From Tepidibacillus fermentans (GTDB lineage Bacteria; Bacillota; Bacilli; Tepidibacillales; Tepidibacillaceae), in contig NZ_SMAB01000002.1 in assembly GCF_004342885.1 (NCBI RefSeq), positions 62,001 through 126,000 of the forward strand: DNA of 64,000 nt, written 5' to 3'. The notes beneath the pieces were generated by a model. That model saw only the letters and a list, made by a program, of their open reading frames with translations, was not told the DNA's origin and did no database searches. Shown piece by piece: positions 8,290 to 17,000 of the stretch. How positions within the stretch are numbered: position 1 is the first letter of the stretch; each line of letters begins with the position of its first letter. The position numbers were made by a program, and so were the translations under genes.

Positions 8290-10150
8290 AGAGCCAAAGC
8301 AAATTAAACCCCTTTCAATACCCGAATTAGAGAAATTGGCGGCTGATATTCGAGAGTTTTTAATTAAAAAATTATCAGTTACGGGTGGACATTTAGCTCC
8401 AAACTTAGGCGTTGTAGAATTAACACTTGCTCTTCATTATTTATTTGATAGTCCAAAGGATAAATTTTTATGGGATGTTGGACATCAAGTCTATGTTCAC
8501 AAAATATTGACTGGACGAGCTGACCAATTTGATACACTAAGACAATTTAAAGGATTAAGTGGTTTTCCAAAACGTGCCGAAAGTGAACATGATATTTGGG
8601 AAACTGGTCACAGCAGTACTTCTTTATCAGCGGCGATGGGTATGGCGATTTCTCGGGATTTAAAAGGTGAAAAACACCGAGTGATTGCGATTATTGGTGA
8701 TGGTGCAATGACAGGCGGAATGGCATTAGAAGCATTAAATCATATTGGTCATGAACAAAGAAATATGATGATTATTCTAAACGACAACGAGATGTCTATT
8801 GCCCCAAATGTTGGTGCTTTACATAATTACTTAGGCAAATTAAGAACCGACAACCGTTATGTGAAAGCAAAAGAAGAACTCGAATTATTATTAAAAAAAA
8901 TTCCTGCTATTGGTGGCAAGTTGGCAAAAACAGCTGAAAAGATCAAAGATAGTTTGAAATATCTTGTTTTAAATGGAATATTGTTTGAAGAACTCGGTCT
9001 AACTTATTTTGGGCCAATCAATGGACACAACTTTGAGGATTTGTTTACTGCTCTAAAACAAGCAGATAAAACTCCTGGTCCTGTTTTAGTTCACATATTG
9101 ACCAAAAAAGGAAAAGGTTACAAACCAGCGGAATTAGACTCGGATAAATTTCATGGAATAAGCCCTTATAAAATAGAATCGGGAGAAGTGGTAAAAAAAT
9201 CATCTCCTCCGAGCTATACGGAAATTTTTGGACGCACGATTGTAAAAATCGGCGGGCAAGATAAAAAGATTGTTGCGATTACAGCGGCAATGCCTAGTGG
9301 AACTGGGCTGACATTATTTCAGGCGATGTATCCTAAACGATTTTTTGACGTGGGAATCGCAGAACAACACGCAACAACGATGGCCGCAGGGTTAGCTGTT
9401 GAAGGAATGAAACCCGTTCTTGCAATTTATTCAACTTTTCTTCAGCGTGGATATGATCAATTAGTCCATGATGTAACGAGACAGAATCTTCACGTTACCT
9501 TTGCAATCGACCGTGCAGGTTTCGTCGGGGCAGACGGAGAAACACACCATGGTGTTTTTGATATTGCCTATTTACGTAGTTTACCGAATATGACCATTAT
9601 GATGCCTAAAGATGAAAATGAATTACAACATTTGTTATATACGGCAATAGAGTATTGTGATGGTCCTGTTGCTGTTCGCTATCCAAGAGGGAGTGGGTTA
9701 GGAGTTGAATTGGATGAAGAATTTCAACCTATTCCAATTGGTAAATTTGAAATTGTGAGTAATGGTCAAGATGTAGTGATTTTAGCAGTCGGTCCTATGG
9801 TACACCTTGCTTTACAAGCTGCAAGTAAACTTGCGGAGATAGGCATAGAACCAATGGTGGTAAATGCACGATTTATAAAGCCATTAGATGAAGAAATGTT
9901 ACTGGATTTTGCAGATAAAGGTTTAGATATACTAACGGTAGAAGAAGGTGTCATCAAAGGCGGTTTTGGTAGCTCCATCTTAGAATTTTATTCTGAACAT
10001 CAGAAAGAAATGAATATCAGAATGATTGGGATTCCTGATCAGTTTATCGAACAAGGGAGTATTCCTGAATTGCGTGAATTAGTCGGTTTAACTGCGGAAA
10101 ATATCGCAGAACAAGTAAAAAATCTAATTTTTCATAAACAAAGGGCATAA
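8270..10150 (+). CDS. dxs: 1-deoxy-D-xylulose-5-phosphate synthase
   Basis: A 626-residue thiamine diphosphate enzyme that condenses pyruvate and glyceraldehyde 3-phosphate, the entry step of the MEP isoprenoid pathway. Landmarks include [14 protein letters not shown], the ThDP motif [50 protein letters not shown] and [13 protein letters not shown] 8270 (MDLSQIKEP) gives the normal N-terminus; an in-frame ATG at 8231 would lie deep in oapA. The overlap with oapA suggests translational coupling, tying OLE/OapA expression to isoprenoid synthesis. Confidence 0.95.
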   Translation: MDLSQIKEPKQIKPLSIPELEKLAADIREFLIKKLSVTGGHLAPNLGVVELTLALHYLFDSPKDKFLWDVGHQVYVHKILTGRADQFDTLRQFKGLSGFPKRAESEHDIWETGHSSTSLSAAMGMAISRDLKGEKHRVIAIIGDGAMTGGMALEALNHIGHEQRNMMIILNDNEMSIAPNVGALHNYLGKLRTDNRYVKAKEELELLLKKIPAIGGKLAKTAEKIKDSLKYLVLNGILFEELGLTYFGPINGHNFEDLFTALKQADKTPGPVLVHILTKKGKGYKPAELDSDKFHGISPYKIESGEVVKKSSPPSYTEIFGRTIVKIGGQDKKIVAITAAMPSGTGLTLFQAMYPKRFFDVGIAEQHATTMAAGLAVEGMKPVLAIYSTFLQRGYDQLVHDVTRQNLHVTFAIDRAGFVGADGETHHGVFDIAYLRSLPNMTIMMPKDENELQHLLYTAIEYCDGPVAVRYPRGSGLGVELDEEFQPIPIGKFEIVSNGQDVVILAVGPMVHLALQAASKLAEIGIEPMVVNARFIKPLDEEMLLDFADKGLDILTVEEGVIKGGFGSSILEFYSEHQKEMNIRMIGIPDQFIEQGSIPELRELVGLTAENIAEQVKNLIFHKQRA

Positions 10151-10155
10151 AAATA

Positions 10156-10968
10156 ATGGCAAAAAAAGAAAGAATTGACACTCTATTAGTTGAAAAAGGA
10201 TTCTTTGATTCTCGAGAAAAAGCTAAGCGAAGTGTTATGGCTGGATTAGTCAAAGTAGATGAGCAAGTGGTTGATAAACCGGGAATGAAAGTGGATGTAG
10301 AAGCAAAAATCGAAGTGAAAGGGGATATACATCCTTTTGTTTCACGTGGTGGCTTGAAATTGTTAAAAGCGATTGAGACCTTCCAATTGGATTTAACAAA
10401 CAAAGTGGTTATGGATATTGGTGCTTCTACGGGTGGTTTTACGGATTGTGCGCTGCAATACGGTGCTAAAGAAGTCTATGCCATTGATGTGGGTTATGGC
10501 CAACTCGCTTGGACTTTAAGACAAGATCCGCGTGTTCATGTGATGGAAAGAACCAATTTTCGCTATCTAACAAAAGAAAATTTAGTCTCATCTTTACCTA
10601 ATTTCGCTACGATTGATGTCTCGTTTATTTCTTTAAAGATCATCTTGAATCATCTAAAAACGCTGTTGATTCCAAATGGCGAAGTTGTTGCATTAATCAA
10701 ACCGCAATTCGAAGCAGGAAAAGAATTTATTGGTAAAAACGGGATTATTAAAGATCCAAAAATTCACCAGCAAGTCTTGAGAAATACAATCTTTTTCTCA
10801 TTAGAAACAGGGTATGATATTCAGGGATTAACCTATTCACCGATCAAAGGCGGTGAGGGAAACATCGAGTTTTTAATGTATATGATTTATAAAGAGAGTG
10901 GACAAACAGTAGCTGATTTTGAGGAATTAATCATAAAAACCGTTCGGGCTGCTCATACAGAACTTTAA
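10156..10968 (+). CDS. yqxC: TlyA family rRNA 2'-O-methyltransferase (S4 plus FtsJ-like domains)
   Basis: A 270-residue protein with an N-terminal S4 RNA-binding domain (ERIDTLLVEKGFFDSREKAK) and an FtsJ-like SAM methyltransferase domain (VSRGGLKLLKAIE, MDIGASTGGFTDCAL, ATIDVSFISL). Mycobacterial TlyA methylates 16S and 23S rRNA; the Bacillus homologue YqxC is uncharacterised in detail. It starts six bases after the dxs stop and is followed by a terminator, so it ends the dxs operon. The same order occurs in Bacillus. Confidence 0.9.
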   Translation: MAKKERIDTLLVEKGFFDSREKAKRSVMAGLVKVDEQVVDKPGMKVDVEAKIEVKGDIHPFVSRGGLKLLKAIETFQLDLTNKVVMDIGASTGGFTDCALQYGAKEVYAIDVGYGQLAWTLRQDPRVHVMERTNFRYLTKENLVSSLPNFATIDVSFISLKIILNHLKTLLIPNGEVVALIKPQFEAGKEFIGKNGIIKDPKIHQQVLRNTIFFSLETGYDIQGLTYSPIKGGEGNIEFLMYMIYKESGQTVADFEELIIKTVRAAHTEL

Positions 10969-11000
10969 GAAAACAATCCTAAATAGGGTTGTTTTCTTAT
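10969..11000 (+). terminator. Terminator after yqxC
   Basis: GAAAACAATCCT and AGGGTTGTTTTC form a long stem around AAAT, followed by TTAT. It separates the dxs operon from argR. Confidence 0.75.
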
Positions 11001-11031
11001 CGTTATTTGGTTTTTTTTCATATTAATTTCG

Positions 11032-11045
11032 TGTATAATTATTCA
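11032..11045 (+). promoter_or_regulatory. ARG box overlapping the argR -10 region
   Basis: TGTATAATTATTCA fits the core of the ArgR operator (TGNAT-WWWW-ATNCA) and contains a TATAAT-like -10. It lies 36 bases upstream of argR, suggesting that ArgR represses its own gene. Confidence 0.55.
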
Positions 11046-11080
11046 ATAATAACATTGATTTCTCATAACGGAGGATTTGA

Positions 11081-11527
11081 ATGAAAGGAAAAAGACATAT
11101 TAAAATTCGTGAGATTATTGCAAATAAAGAGATTGAGACCCAGGATGAATTGGTGGATGAACTTCGTAAAGCGGGTTTTAACGTAACACAGGCTACGGTT
11201 TCAAGAGATATCAAGGAACTACATCTAGTAAAAGTTCCCTTACAAAATGGGAAGTACAAGTATTCTTTACCAGCTGATCAACGTTTTAATCCATTACAAA
11301 AATTAAGACGTACACTCTTCGATAGCTTTGTCGGATTAGATTACACAGATCACCTGATTGTTTTGAAAACGTTACCAGGAAATGCAAATGCGGTAGGAAT
11401 TTTGATTGACAATTTGGGTTGGGAACAAATCATGGGCACCATTTGTGGTGATGATACCTGCTTGATTATTTGTCGTTCAAAAGAAAGCGCAGAAGAGATT
11501 GCAAAAAAGTTCTTAGCGATGTTATAA
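11081..11527 (+). CDS. argR: Arginine repressor ArgR/AhrC
   Basis: A 148-residue arginine-responsive regulator that binds ARG boxes as a hexamer. The N-terminal winged helix ([37 protein letters not shown]) and the C-terminal arginine-binding and oligomerisation domain ([31 protein letters not shown]) are complete. GGAGGA precedes the ATG. It sits between yqxC and recN, the Bacillus ahrC context; recN begins 13 bases after its stop. Confidence 0.95.
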   Translation: MKGKRHIKIREIIANKEIETQDELVDELRKAGFNVTQATVSRDIKELHLVKVPLQNGKYKYSLPADQRFNPLQKLRRTLFDSFVGLDYTDHLIVLKTLPGNANAVGILIDNLGWEQIMGTICGDDTCLIICRSKESAEEIAKKFLAML

Positions 11528-11539
11528 GTGGTGAGCGCG

Positions 11540-13279
11540 ATGTTATTAGAGCTATTTATTCGTAACTTTGCCATTATTGATGAACTAAAGATAGGCTTTG
11601 ATAAAGGATTAAATATTTTAACAGGGGAAACGGGTGCTGGAAAGTCAATCATTATTGATGCGATCCAACTCGTAACCGGTGGAAGAGGATCAACGGATTA
11701 TATTCGTTACGAAGAAAATAAAGCAGAAATCGAAGCTTTATTCGATCTTGATCCCCGGCATCCTGTTTTTGGTATTATCGAGTCACTTGGTATGGAAGTT
11801 CCTGAAGATCATTTCCTCTTGTTGAAACGTGAAATTTTAAAAAATGGAAAGAGTATTTGTCGAGTAAATGGACATCTCGTCACACTTTCTATGTTAAAAG
11901 AAATTGGAGAATGGTTAATTCAGATACATGGACAACACCAACACCAACATTTGCTTGATGAGGAAAAACAACTTGAGATGTTAGATGCTTATGGCCAAAT
12001 TGCGATTCAATCATCGAAACAAGAATTTCAATCATTATATCAAAGATATCAGAGTATGTTAAAAGAAGTAAAACATTTAACAGATGGTGAAAAGGAATTG
12101 ACCCAACGTTTAGATTTGTTAAAATACCAAATTAACGAAATTGCTCAAGCAAATTTGAAGTTAGGTGAAGATGAAGAATTAGTCAACCAACGAAACCAAA
12201 TTCGCCATGCTGAGAAGATTATTAAAGGTTTAACGGATAGTTCAAGAATTTTATCACAAGAAAATGGTGTCATTGACCTTTTATCCTATGTTACGTCGGT
12301 ACTTGATTCCATTAGCAGTTATGATTCTAAAATTGCAGAAATTCATGAACAATTGCAAAGTTTTTATTACCAAATTGAGGACTATTCGATGGAAATGAAT
12401 CGAATGATCCAACAATATGATTTTAATCCAAGTCAAATTGAGCATATTGAAGAACGCTTATCTACCATTCACCATCTAAAAAGAAAATATGGCGATACGG
12501 TTGAAGCGATATTAGAATATGCCGCAATAATTGAAGATGAAATTGAGCTATTAGAACATCGTGATCATCATTTACAAAAATTACAGTCTGATTTAGAAGA
12601 AATTGAACAAGATCTAGTTGTAGAAGCATTAGAATTATCAAAACTTCGCCAAGAATTGGCAAAAATATTATCGGATCAAATTGAAAAGGAATTAAAAGAC
12701 CTTCAAATGAAAGATGTACAATTTAAAATTGAAATTACGTATCAGGAGAATGATCATGGTATACAGGTAAATGGGAAACATTATTCTGTATCTGCAAATG
12801 GTTTAGATAAAATTCAATTTTTAATTGCCCCAAATCCTGGTGAGCCTTTAAAACCATTAAATAAAATCGCTTCTGGTGGCGAGTTATCACGGATTATGTT
12901 AGCAATACAAACAATTTTATCCCATCAAGATGCAATTTCTACATTCGTGTTTGATGAAATTGATACAGGTGTTAGCGGTCGTGCGGCACAATCAATTGCG
13001 GAAAAGTTATCGCTTGTTTCAAGAAATAAGCAAATTTTTGTGATAACACATTTGCCTCAAGTAGCAGCGATGGGAGATCATCATTATTTAATACAGAAGA
13101 AAGTTATGAAAGACCACACATTTACTGAAATATTACGGTTAAATGAGACGGAAAGAGTAAAGGAAATAGCTCGAATGTTAGGTGGAATGGAAATAACGGA
13201 GACATCCAAAAAACATGCAAAAGAAATGATTGATCAAGCAAAAGAGCATAAGACAATGTTAATTCGAAACATTTTATGA
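11540..13279 (+). CDS. recN: DNA repair protein RecN
   Basis: A 579-residue SMC-like ATPase for double-strand break repair. The Walker A motif (ILTGETGAGKSIIIDA) is at the N-terminus, long coiled coils fill the centre, and the C-terminal half has the ABC signature (ASGGELSRIMLAIQ), Walker B (TFVFDEIDTGVSG) and the TH-LPQVAA motif. ATG 11540 is chosen over in-frame GTGs at 11528 and 11531 because GGTGAG at 11530-11535 gives suitable spacing and MLLELFIRNFAIID is the standard N-terminus. Confidence 0.95.
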   Translation: MLLELFIRNFAIIDELKIGFDKGLNILTGETGAGKSIIIDAIQLVTGGRGSTDYIRYEENKAEIEALFDLDPRHPVFGIIESLGMEVPEDHFLLLKREILKNGKSICRVNGHLVTLSMLKEIGEWLIQIHGQHQHQHLLDEEKQLEMLDAYGQIAIQSSKQEFQSLYQRYQSMLKEVKHLTDGEKELTQRLDLLKYQINEIAQANLKLGEDEELVNQRNQIRHAEKIIKGLTDSSRILSQENGVIDLLSYVTSVLDSISSYDSKIAEIHEQLQSFYYQIEDYSMEMNRMIQQYDFNPSQIEHIEERLSTIHHLKRKYGDTVEAILEYAAIIEDEIELLEHRDHHLQKLQSDLEEIEQDLVVEALELSKLRQELAKILSDQIEKELKDLQMKDVQFKIEITYQENDHGIQVNGKHYSVSANGLDKIQFLIAPNPGEPLKPLNKIASGGELSRIMLAIQTILSHQDAISTFVFDEIDTGVSGRAAQSIAEKLSLVSRNKQIFVITHLPQVAAMGDHHYLIQKKVMKDHTFTEILRLNETERVKEIARMLGGMEITETSKKHAKEMIDQAKEHKTMLIRNIL

Positions 13280-13305
13280 AAGCTACTGATATGTAGCTTT
13301 TTCTC
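13279..13305 (+). terminator. Terminator after recN
   Basis: AAAGCTAC and GTAGCTTT form an 8-bp stem followed by TTCTCTTT, starting at the last base of the recN stop codon. Confidence 0.75.
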
Positions 13306-13425
13306 TTTGTTAAGTGTGATTTTATCAAAATAGGAATGAATTAACGTTATAAAGAAAAACATTCAAGGACAACTTAAATATACAGAGAAAATGGAGGTGT
13401 AGAGGTAGCTTAGGAGTGTGATGTG

Positions 13426-14736
13426 ATGTCCCTAGATATAAAAAGATGGTTCGGCTTAATCTTAACCCTTTTAATCGTTGCGTTTTCTTTTACCCCTTCG
13501 TTTCAGGCTTTAACTTCTTTCCCTAAAGAAATACGAATATTTCAATCTGCCGTAAAACAGTTTAAATTAGCCTTACCATTATCAGTAACCGTAAGCTCTA
13601 ATCAACCCGAAATCGTTGAAATTAATGGACATAAGGATTCCTTTGAAACATCCTTAAATAATCCAATCACATTTAAACCGAGTAAAATTGGAAAATCTTC
13701 TGTTGAGCTAAAGCTTTTTGGGGTTATTCCCTTTAAAAAAGTGGATGTCAATGTATTAAAAGATATCAAGGTCATACCTGGAGGACAAACGATAGGTGTT
13801 AAACTTAAATCTGCAGGAGTCATGGTAGTAGGGGAATATTCGATTCAAACAGAAGATGGGAAAACGATTTCTCCAGCAGAATTAGCGGGTATACGCATCG
13901 GAGATATACTTTTAAAGATGAATGGTAAATTCTTATCGAGTGTAGATGATGTGTCAAAATTATTAAACCAGTTAGCGACTGAAAAGAAAAGTATTGAGTT
14001 AGAATTACAACGTGCAAAAGAAAGAATTAAGGTGAAAATAAATCCTGTTTTTGATACAAAATCACAAGCTTATCGCTTGGGATTGTATATACGCGATTCG
14101 GCTGCAGGAGTCGGAACTTTAACTTTTTATGATCCGAAAACAAATAAGTATGGTGCTTTAGGACATGTAATTACTGATATGGATACTCAAGAACCCATAG
14201 TGGTAAGGGAAGGAAAAATATTATATTCTGATGTTACATCCATCGAAAAAGGGAAAAATGGGAAACCTGGTGAGAAAAGAGCGATTTTTGTTGATGAAAA
14301 TAACGTAATTGGTAATATTACAAAAAATACTCCATTTGGTATCTTTGGCGTCCTTAACCAAAAACCTCTTCATGGATTGATAAATGAACCCATCTCTATT
14401 GCACTTCCTGAAGATGTAAAAGAAGGACCAGCAGAAATATTAACGGTGATTGAAGACCAGAAAGTCGAGAGGTTCAAAATCGAAATTACAAAAGTTGTTC
14501 AACAAAAATACCCTGCAACAAAAGGAATGGTTATTAAAGTAACCGATAAAAAACTTTTAGATAAAACTGGTGGAATTATTCAAGGAATGAGCGGAAGTCC
14601 CATTATTCAAAATGGAAAGCTTGTTGGAGCTGTAACACATGTATTTGTGAATGATCCGACGTCAGGTTATGGATCATTTATTGAGTGGATGATCCGAGAT
14701 GCGGAGATTAGTGAAACACGTCTTAAGGCAAGTTAG
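13426..14736 (+). CDS. spoIVB: SpoIVB serine peptidase, sigma-K checkpoint signal
   Basis: A 436-residue S55 family protease made in the forespore and secreted into the intermembrane space, where it cleaves SpoIVFA to trigger pro-sigma-K processing. An N-terminal membrane anchor (residues ~8-25) is followed by a PDZ domain (LAGIRIGDILLKMNG) and the protease domain, with His247 in GALGHVITD, Asp in VIKVTDKKLL and Ser in GMSGSPI. ATG 13426 is served by AGGAG at 13412-13416. It precedes spo0A as in Bacillus. Its last bases form one arm of the terminator. Confidence 0.94.
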   Translation: MSLDIKRWFGLILTLLIVAFSFTPSFQALTSFPKEIRIFQSAVKQFKLALPLSVTVSSNQPEIVEINGHKDSFETSLNNPITFKPSKIGKSSVELKLFGVIPFKKVDVNVLKDIKVIPGGQTIGVKLKSAGVMVVGEYSIQTEDGKTISPAELAGIRIGDILLKMNGKFLSSVDDVSKLLNQLATEKKSIELELQRAKERIKVKINPVFDTKSQAYRLGLYIRDSAAGVGTLTFYDPKTNKYGALGHVITDMDTQEPIVVREGKILYSDVTSIEKGKNGKPGEKRAIFVDENNVIGNITKNTPFGIFGVLNQKPLHGLINEPISIALPEDVKEGPAEILTVIEDQKVERFKIEITKVVQQKYPATKGMVIKVTDKKLLDKTGGIIQGMSGSPIIQNGKLVGAVTHVFVNDPTSGYGSFIEWMIRDAEISETRLKAS

Positions 14737-14752
14737 CCTTAAGACGTGTTTA
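14715..14752 (+). terminator. Terminator overlapping the spoIVB stop codon
   Basis: AACACGTCTTAAGGC (14715-14729) pairs perfectly with GCCTTAAGACGTGTT (14736-14750) around a six-base loop. The left arm is coding and the stop codon ends at the first base of the right arm. A short T run follows. Confidence 0.75.
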
Positions 14753-14823
14753 CGTGTATTTTGTACAACCAATCTTTCCTCCCCATTGTTTTAACTCATA
14801 TCAGCTCTTATTTTGTAGATTTT

Positions 14824-14911
14824 TGACGAAAGAAGTAGAAAATATGAGAATACAAGCGTAATACTAAAAAATTTTTAAATATTAAGCAGGAAACTTAAAT
14901 TAGTTGACGAA
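14824..14911 (+). promoter_or_regulatory. Two 0A-box-like sites upstream of spo0A
   Basis: TGACGAA occurs at 14824-14830 and again at 14905-14911, both matching the Spo0A box core TGNCGAA. Spo0A controls its own promoters in Bacillus, so autoregulation is likely. The rest of the 230-base gap between spoIVB and spo0A shows no confident sigma-A or sigma-H pair. Confidence 0.45.
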
Positions 14912-14966
14912 TAATTCAATAAAATGAAAACGGAGCAATTGTTGGATAAGAGGGAGGAACATCAAA

Positions 14967-15755
14967 TTGTCAAAGATAAAGGTATTAGTTGCTGATGATA
15001 ACCGTGAGTTCGTTGAATTATTGAGGGAATACATGATTGAACAAACAGATATAGAAGTAATAGGTGTTGCTTACAACGGAAATGGGGTATTACAAATTTT
15101 AGAAAAGGAAGTTCCTGACGTTCTTATTTTGGACATCATCATGCCTCATCTGGATGGATTAGGAGTTTTAGAAAAATTAAGAACAATGCACTTACAAAAA
15201 CAACCCAAAATCATTATGTTAACTGCTTTTGGACAGGAAAATATTACACAAAGGGCTGTTGAACTTGGAGCTTCTTACTATATTCTTAAGCCCTTCGATA
15301 TGGATATATTAATAAGTCGAATTCGTCAGGTTGTTGATCAAACACTTCCAACACCATCACATATAACACAACATCATCAAATAACAACAAGAGTACCATA
15401 TAGAAATCTTGATACAAGTATTACAAACTTGATTCATGAAATTGGCGTTCCTGCACATATTAAAGGATATCAATACTTACGTGAAGCGATTACCATGGTA
15501 TATAACGATATTGAAATACTTGGATCGATTACGAAAGTCTTATATCCTAAGATTGCAGAAAAATTTAATACGACGCCTAGTCGGGTTGAACGAGCCATTC
15601 GTCATGCGATTGAAGTAGCTTGGAGTCGGGGAAATGTCGAAGCAATCAAAAACTTATTTGGGTATACTGTCAACATTAGTAAGGCAAAGCCCACGAATTC
15701 TGAGTTCATCGCAATGGTGGCCGACCGTTTAAGATTGCAAAACCGTGTAGGGTAA
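14967..15755 (+). CDS. spo0A: Sporulation master response regulator Spo0A
   Basis: A 262-residue regulator that governs entry into sporulation when phosphorylated by the phosphorelay. The receiver domain has the acidic pocket (ADDN, residues 9-12), the phosphorylated Asp56 in ILDIIMP, and the KPFD lysine. The C-terminal effector domain carries the DNA recognition region ([20 protein letters not shown]). The TTG at 14967 is the start: GAGGGAGG at 14950-14957 is well spaced and the protein begins [12 protein letters not shown] terminator follows. Confidence 0.97.
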   Translation: MSKIKVLVADDNREFVELLREYMIEQTDIEVIGVAYNGNGVLQILEKEVPDVLILDIIMPHLDGLGVLEKLRTMHLQKQPKIIMLTAFGQENITQRAVELGASYYILKPFDMDILISRIRQVVDQTLPTPSHITQHHQITTRVPYRNLDTSITNLIHEIGVPAHIKGYQYLREAITMVYNDIEILGSITKVLYPKIAEKFNTTPSRVERAIRHAIEVAWSRGNVEAIKNLFGYTVNISKAKPTNSEFIAMVADRLRLQNRVG

Positions 15756-15788
15756 ATGTTGATCGTTAAAAATCTGATGTATGGTTAG

Positions 15789-15825
15789 TCCCTTTTTGGC
15801 ATTGCCAAATGAGGGATTTTTATTT
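15789..15825 (+). terminator. Terminator after spo0A
   Basis: TCCCT...AGGGA with an inner TTGGC/GCCAA pairing is followed by TTTTTATTTTT. Confidence 0.75.
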
Positions 15826-15912
15826 TTGAATTCTTATCTAATGGCATTTTTAGGTCAAAATCGTTTTTATCGTAAAAATTGTTATTGAAATTTGAGCTAG
15901 GAGGACTTAATG

Positions 15913-16620
15913 ATGAAAAAGCGGTTTCATCATAGTATCATTTTTTTATTGTTGATACTAATGTTCATATTACCAATTGATAGGAAATCGATTCTAAGTA
16001 CAGATAAATCAAAGCCTGATATCATTGTTGATCAAAGGAATAAGGATCAAAGGAATGAGAGTGAATATTTAATTTTGGTGAATAAACGCCATCATTTACC
16101 AGAGGATTATGTCCCACAAGATTTAACAGAGCCAAATGTACCTTTTTCATTTAAAGGTAATGACCCTAAAAAGATGATGAGGAAAGAAGCAGCCGGGGCC
16201 TTAGAATCTTTATTTCAAGCAGCGAAAAAAGAAAATCTAAATTTATTTGCTGTGTCAGGGTATCGTTCCTATCAAAGACAAAAAGCGATTTTTGCATATA
16301 ATGCTTCTATAAAAGGAGCAGAACGTGCAAATCAAACAAGTGCGTATCCTGGGGAAAGTGAACATCAAACAGGACTAGCGATGGATGTATCGAGTAGTCG
16401 AGTGAATTTTCAATTGAATGAACGGTTTGGGGATACACCTGAAGGAAGATGGTTAGCCGAACATGCTTATGAATTCGGATTTATTATTCGTTACCCAAAA
16501 GGAAAAGAAGAAATCACGGGCTACCAATATGAACCATGGCATATTCGTTATGTAGGTAAAAAGCCGGCAAAAGAGATGAAAGAAAAACAAATGACATTAG
16601 AAGAGTATTTAGAAGAGTAG
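15913..16620 (+). CDS. VanY-like D-alanyl-D-alanine carboxypeptidase (M15 family)
   Basis: A 235-residue secreted or membrane-anchored zinc peptidase that trims D-Ala from peptidoglycan stem peptides. An N-terminal hydrophobic segment (about residues 8-22) precedes the M15 domain, with SGYRSYQRQ, SEHQTGLAMDV (zinc ligands His and Asp) and EPWHIRYVG (catalytic Glu, zinc His). ATG 15913 is preferred over ATG 15910 on spacing from AGGAGG at 15899-15904. A terminator follows, and repeats separate it from steA. No vancomycin resistance genes are nearby, so a housekeeping cell wall role is likely. Confidence 0.88.
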   Translation: MKKRFHHSIIFLLLILMFILPIDRKSILSTDKSKPDIIVDQRNKDQRNESEYLILVNKRHHLPEDYVPQDLTEPNVPFSFKGNDPKKMMRKEAAGALESLFQAAKKENLNLFAVSGYRSYQRQKAIFAYNASIKGAERANQTSAYPGESEHQTGLAMDVSSSRVNFQLNERFGDTPEGRWLAEHAYEFGFIIRYPKGKEEITGYQYEPWHIRYVGKKPAKEMKEKQMTLEEYLEE

Positions 16621-16643
16621 TGGAGATTGCCACTACTTTTTTT
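16616..16643 (+). terminator. Terminator after the VanY-like gene
   Basis: AGTAGTGG (16616-16623) pairs with CCACTACT (16630-16637) around six bases, followed by TTTTTTT. The left arm overlaps the end of the coding region. Confidence 0.8.
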
Positions 16644-16912
16644 GTATATTCTATAAACAGTGACATGTACGACTAGCAGCTTAGTTTTATAACTTGAAAA
16701 GGCTTGTATGATTCTATAAGCTACGACATAGCACGACTTGCAACTTTAGTTGCATAGCGTGACTTGTACCCTATTGGTGCTTTAGAGAGCGAGCTTTCCT
16801 ATTGACCGTTTATTCAAGGAAAGCCGTAATGTTAGGTGTAGCGTTTGAACATACAAGCCACATCATCTTTGTATACGCTACAACAACGGAGCGCGTTTGA
16901 ATATAACAAACC
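16641..16912. repeat. Family-2 repeat ends flanking a family-1 copy (composite element)
   Basis: The left end (TTTGTATATTCTATAAACAG) and the right end (CGGAGCGCGTTTGAATATAA then CAAACC) resemble the two ends of the family-2 elements near 36.2 and 46.4 kb, but a complete family-1 element lies between them. This fills most of the 380-base gap between the VanY-like gene and steA; I see no gene in it. Confidence 0.55.
16703..16857 (+). repeat. Family-1 interspersed repeat, copy A (155 bp)
   Basis: Bounded by CTTGTATG and CATACAAG. It contains GCACGACTTGCAACTTTAGT and the GTTTATTCAAGGAAAGCCGT segment shared with copies near 46.5 and 49.7 kb. Internal palindromes include GCAACTTTAGTTGC and GCTTTCCT...AGGAAAGC. 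No open frame of note. Confidence 0.8.
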
Positions 16913-17000
16913 TATTTTTAATGACTACAATGAAAATGGAAGAATGAGGATATGTGTTCCGGTAAATAATAACAACTAGAAAAATTAAAGGAATGATTTT

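Noticed and set aside
16641-16912. CRISPR array or tRNA cluster in the repeat-rich gap
   Set aside because: Repeats are single ~105-155 bp units at distant loci, not short direct repeats with unique spacers, and no cloverleaf was found.
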